From Urechis unicinctus (lineage: Eukaryota; Annelida; Polychaeta; Xenopneusta; Urechidae): a stretch of 64,000 nucleotides of DNA. Position 1 is the stretch's first letter; the number at the start of each line of letters is the position of its first letter. The stretch covers positions 4,770,634-4,834,633 of the forward strand of contig CM067348.1 of the NCBI GenBank assembly GCA_034190875.2, read 5' to 3'. The notes beneath the pieces were generated by a model. The model worked only from the letters and a program-made list of their open reading frames with translations, did not search any database and had not been told where the DNA came from. Made by a program: the position numbers and the translations under genes. Positions 62,965-64,000 of this stretch are shown in pieces.

Positions 62965-63242
62965 AACAGCTGTACCGCGGATCCAGCTGGTTACATATTA
63001 TGGTACACATCAATATTAACGAAAGCGATTATCGGAAGGAAACACGCAAACATCAGGAGATATATGTGTTCTTCATCAAACTCTTACGTGATTTCAACTT
63101 GAAGTGGCGGGGTCACTATTCTATGGAGCAGATATATGATATTCTACTTACACCTGACCAACCCACACACATTGCCTTCATTCCTCGCAATATACAGACA
63201 CACGTACATTTTCCCCCGGTTTTTAAACTATTACGCCAATAA
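62965..63242 (+). other. Exon-like open frame, unknown
   Basis: After the TAACAG acceptor the frame reads on through HININESDYRKETRK, YVFFIKLLRDFNLKWRGHY and PTHIAFIPRNIQTHVHFPP to a TAA at 63240-63242. It looks protein-like (helical, amphipathic) but has no motif I know. The splice phase does not match the donor at 62419 exactly, so a link to the preceding frame is unproven. Confidence 0.35.
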
Positions 63243-64000
63243 GCTGATATATAAATAACTTTGAAATATCGACGATTGAAATAATTATTCACGTAGCATT
63301 TTCTTGCAATTATTTTGTCGTAACTTACGATATGTGTTTAAGTCATGATTTACTCCTGCATATTCTTTCTTAGCACACTTAGTCATAATCATATTTTTTA
63401 TTATACCTGCCCGTCATAATATAATTTCATATCTCATATCCAGTACTTATTACCTCTACTTTGTATTCTTCTGCGTATTGAACATTGAATAACAGTTAAT
63501 CACATGTCTCATCAATGTCATTAGTAATCACATATTATAACCTTTTATCAATACCATATATTCTTAAACTTTTTGTTCTTTATACTTACCTCATGTTTCC
63601 ATGTAAGTTGTACTTTACAATGACATTGTTAGTATTATACCATCCCATATCAACTTGTATGTTAAGAAACTATCTTATTAGTTTTATACCCTTTGACTTG
63701 ATTCTTGACTCCTTCACAAAATTGCATATTTTTCCAGTTTGTACATATTTACTCCATTAAAATGATAAATACATAACTTTCGAATGGCGACGATTGGATT
63801 TGTCTGTCCATGATGTTGTTGTTTTATTTAATTGTCATAATCTAAGGGTCATTTAATTTTTCTGTAATTGGAGATACGGTTTCTGTAAGGCCATCCTAAT
63901 TAAACATGTTGCACAAGAAAAAGGAAATGTAACTAACCCAACAAATATTATATGTGAATATAATAGTCTTTGTTTATTCACTATTTTCAGACAGCCATTT
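63243..64000. other. AT-rich 3' flank
   Basis: No gene seen. ATAAATAACTTTGAA then ATCGACGATTG (63253-63280) recurs diverged at about 63766-63797 (CATAACTTTCGAATGGCGACGATTGG), hinting at a duplicated 3' end. Possible AATAAA-like signals occur, but none stands out. Confidence 0.4.

Overview
This window looks like repeat-dominated, AT-rich DNA from a large animal genome, probably a marine invertebrate. The evidence is a Polinton/Maverick-type element, a BEL/Pao retrotransposon, an ISL2EU-like DNA transposon, a transposon-type gene family I know from molluscs, cnidarians and amphioxus, long (AG)n and (TA)n microsatellites, and a 17 kb satellite block. I cannot name the species. I see no complete host gene and no convincing tRNA or rRNA gene.

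Layout. Positions 1-17294 are one satellite array with a 41-bp monomer (about 420 copies), ending at a 100-N assembly gap (17295-17394). Positions 17395-27661 are a degenerate Polinton bounded by inverted repeats. It keeps a retroviral-type integrase (+), a truncated protein-primed family B DNA polymerase (-), two open unknown ORFs and a remnant gene by the left end. A 3.3 kb transposon with 43-bp perfect TIRs and a 5-bp TTAAT duplication sits inside it (18043-21376). That insert carries remnants of a SWIM zinc-finger protein and a transposase N-terminus, and itself holds a 0.6 kb hAT-like element (20178-20771): three levels of nesting. Positions 27662-39200 are mostly featureless, with a 15-bp minisatellite, diverged duplications and one ambiguous coding-like patch. 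Microsatellites lie at 39201-39400 and 39652-39784. Positions 40059-46455 are a broken BEL/Pao element on the minus strand, followed by a (TA)n block at 46947-47140.

Positions 47141-54319 are intergenic and contain old, diverged copies of the same segments. Positions 54320-57031 form an unusual fold-back: two ~515-bp inverted arms flank a minus-strand transposon-type gene, and both arms encode that gene's own cysteine-rich C-terminus. Positions 57032-60600 hold nothing recognisable. From about 60690 to 63242 there are iterated repeats, then a TATA/initiator-like promoter, then a spliced reading frame with two TGA stops and a separate exon-like ORF. I could not assign this locus to a family.

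The elements do not work together as a pathway. The window is a layered record of insertions and decay. The parts most worth following up are the fold-back at 54.3-57.0 kb, the unassigned promoter-plus-spliced-frame locus at 60.7-63.2 kb, and the two open ORFs inside the otherwise ruined Polinton.
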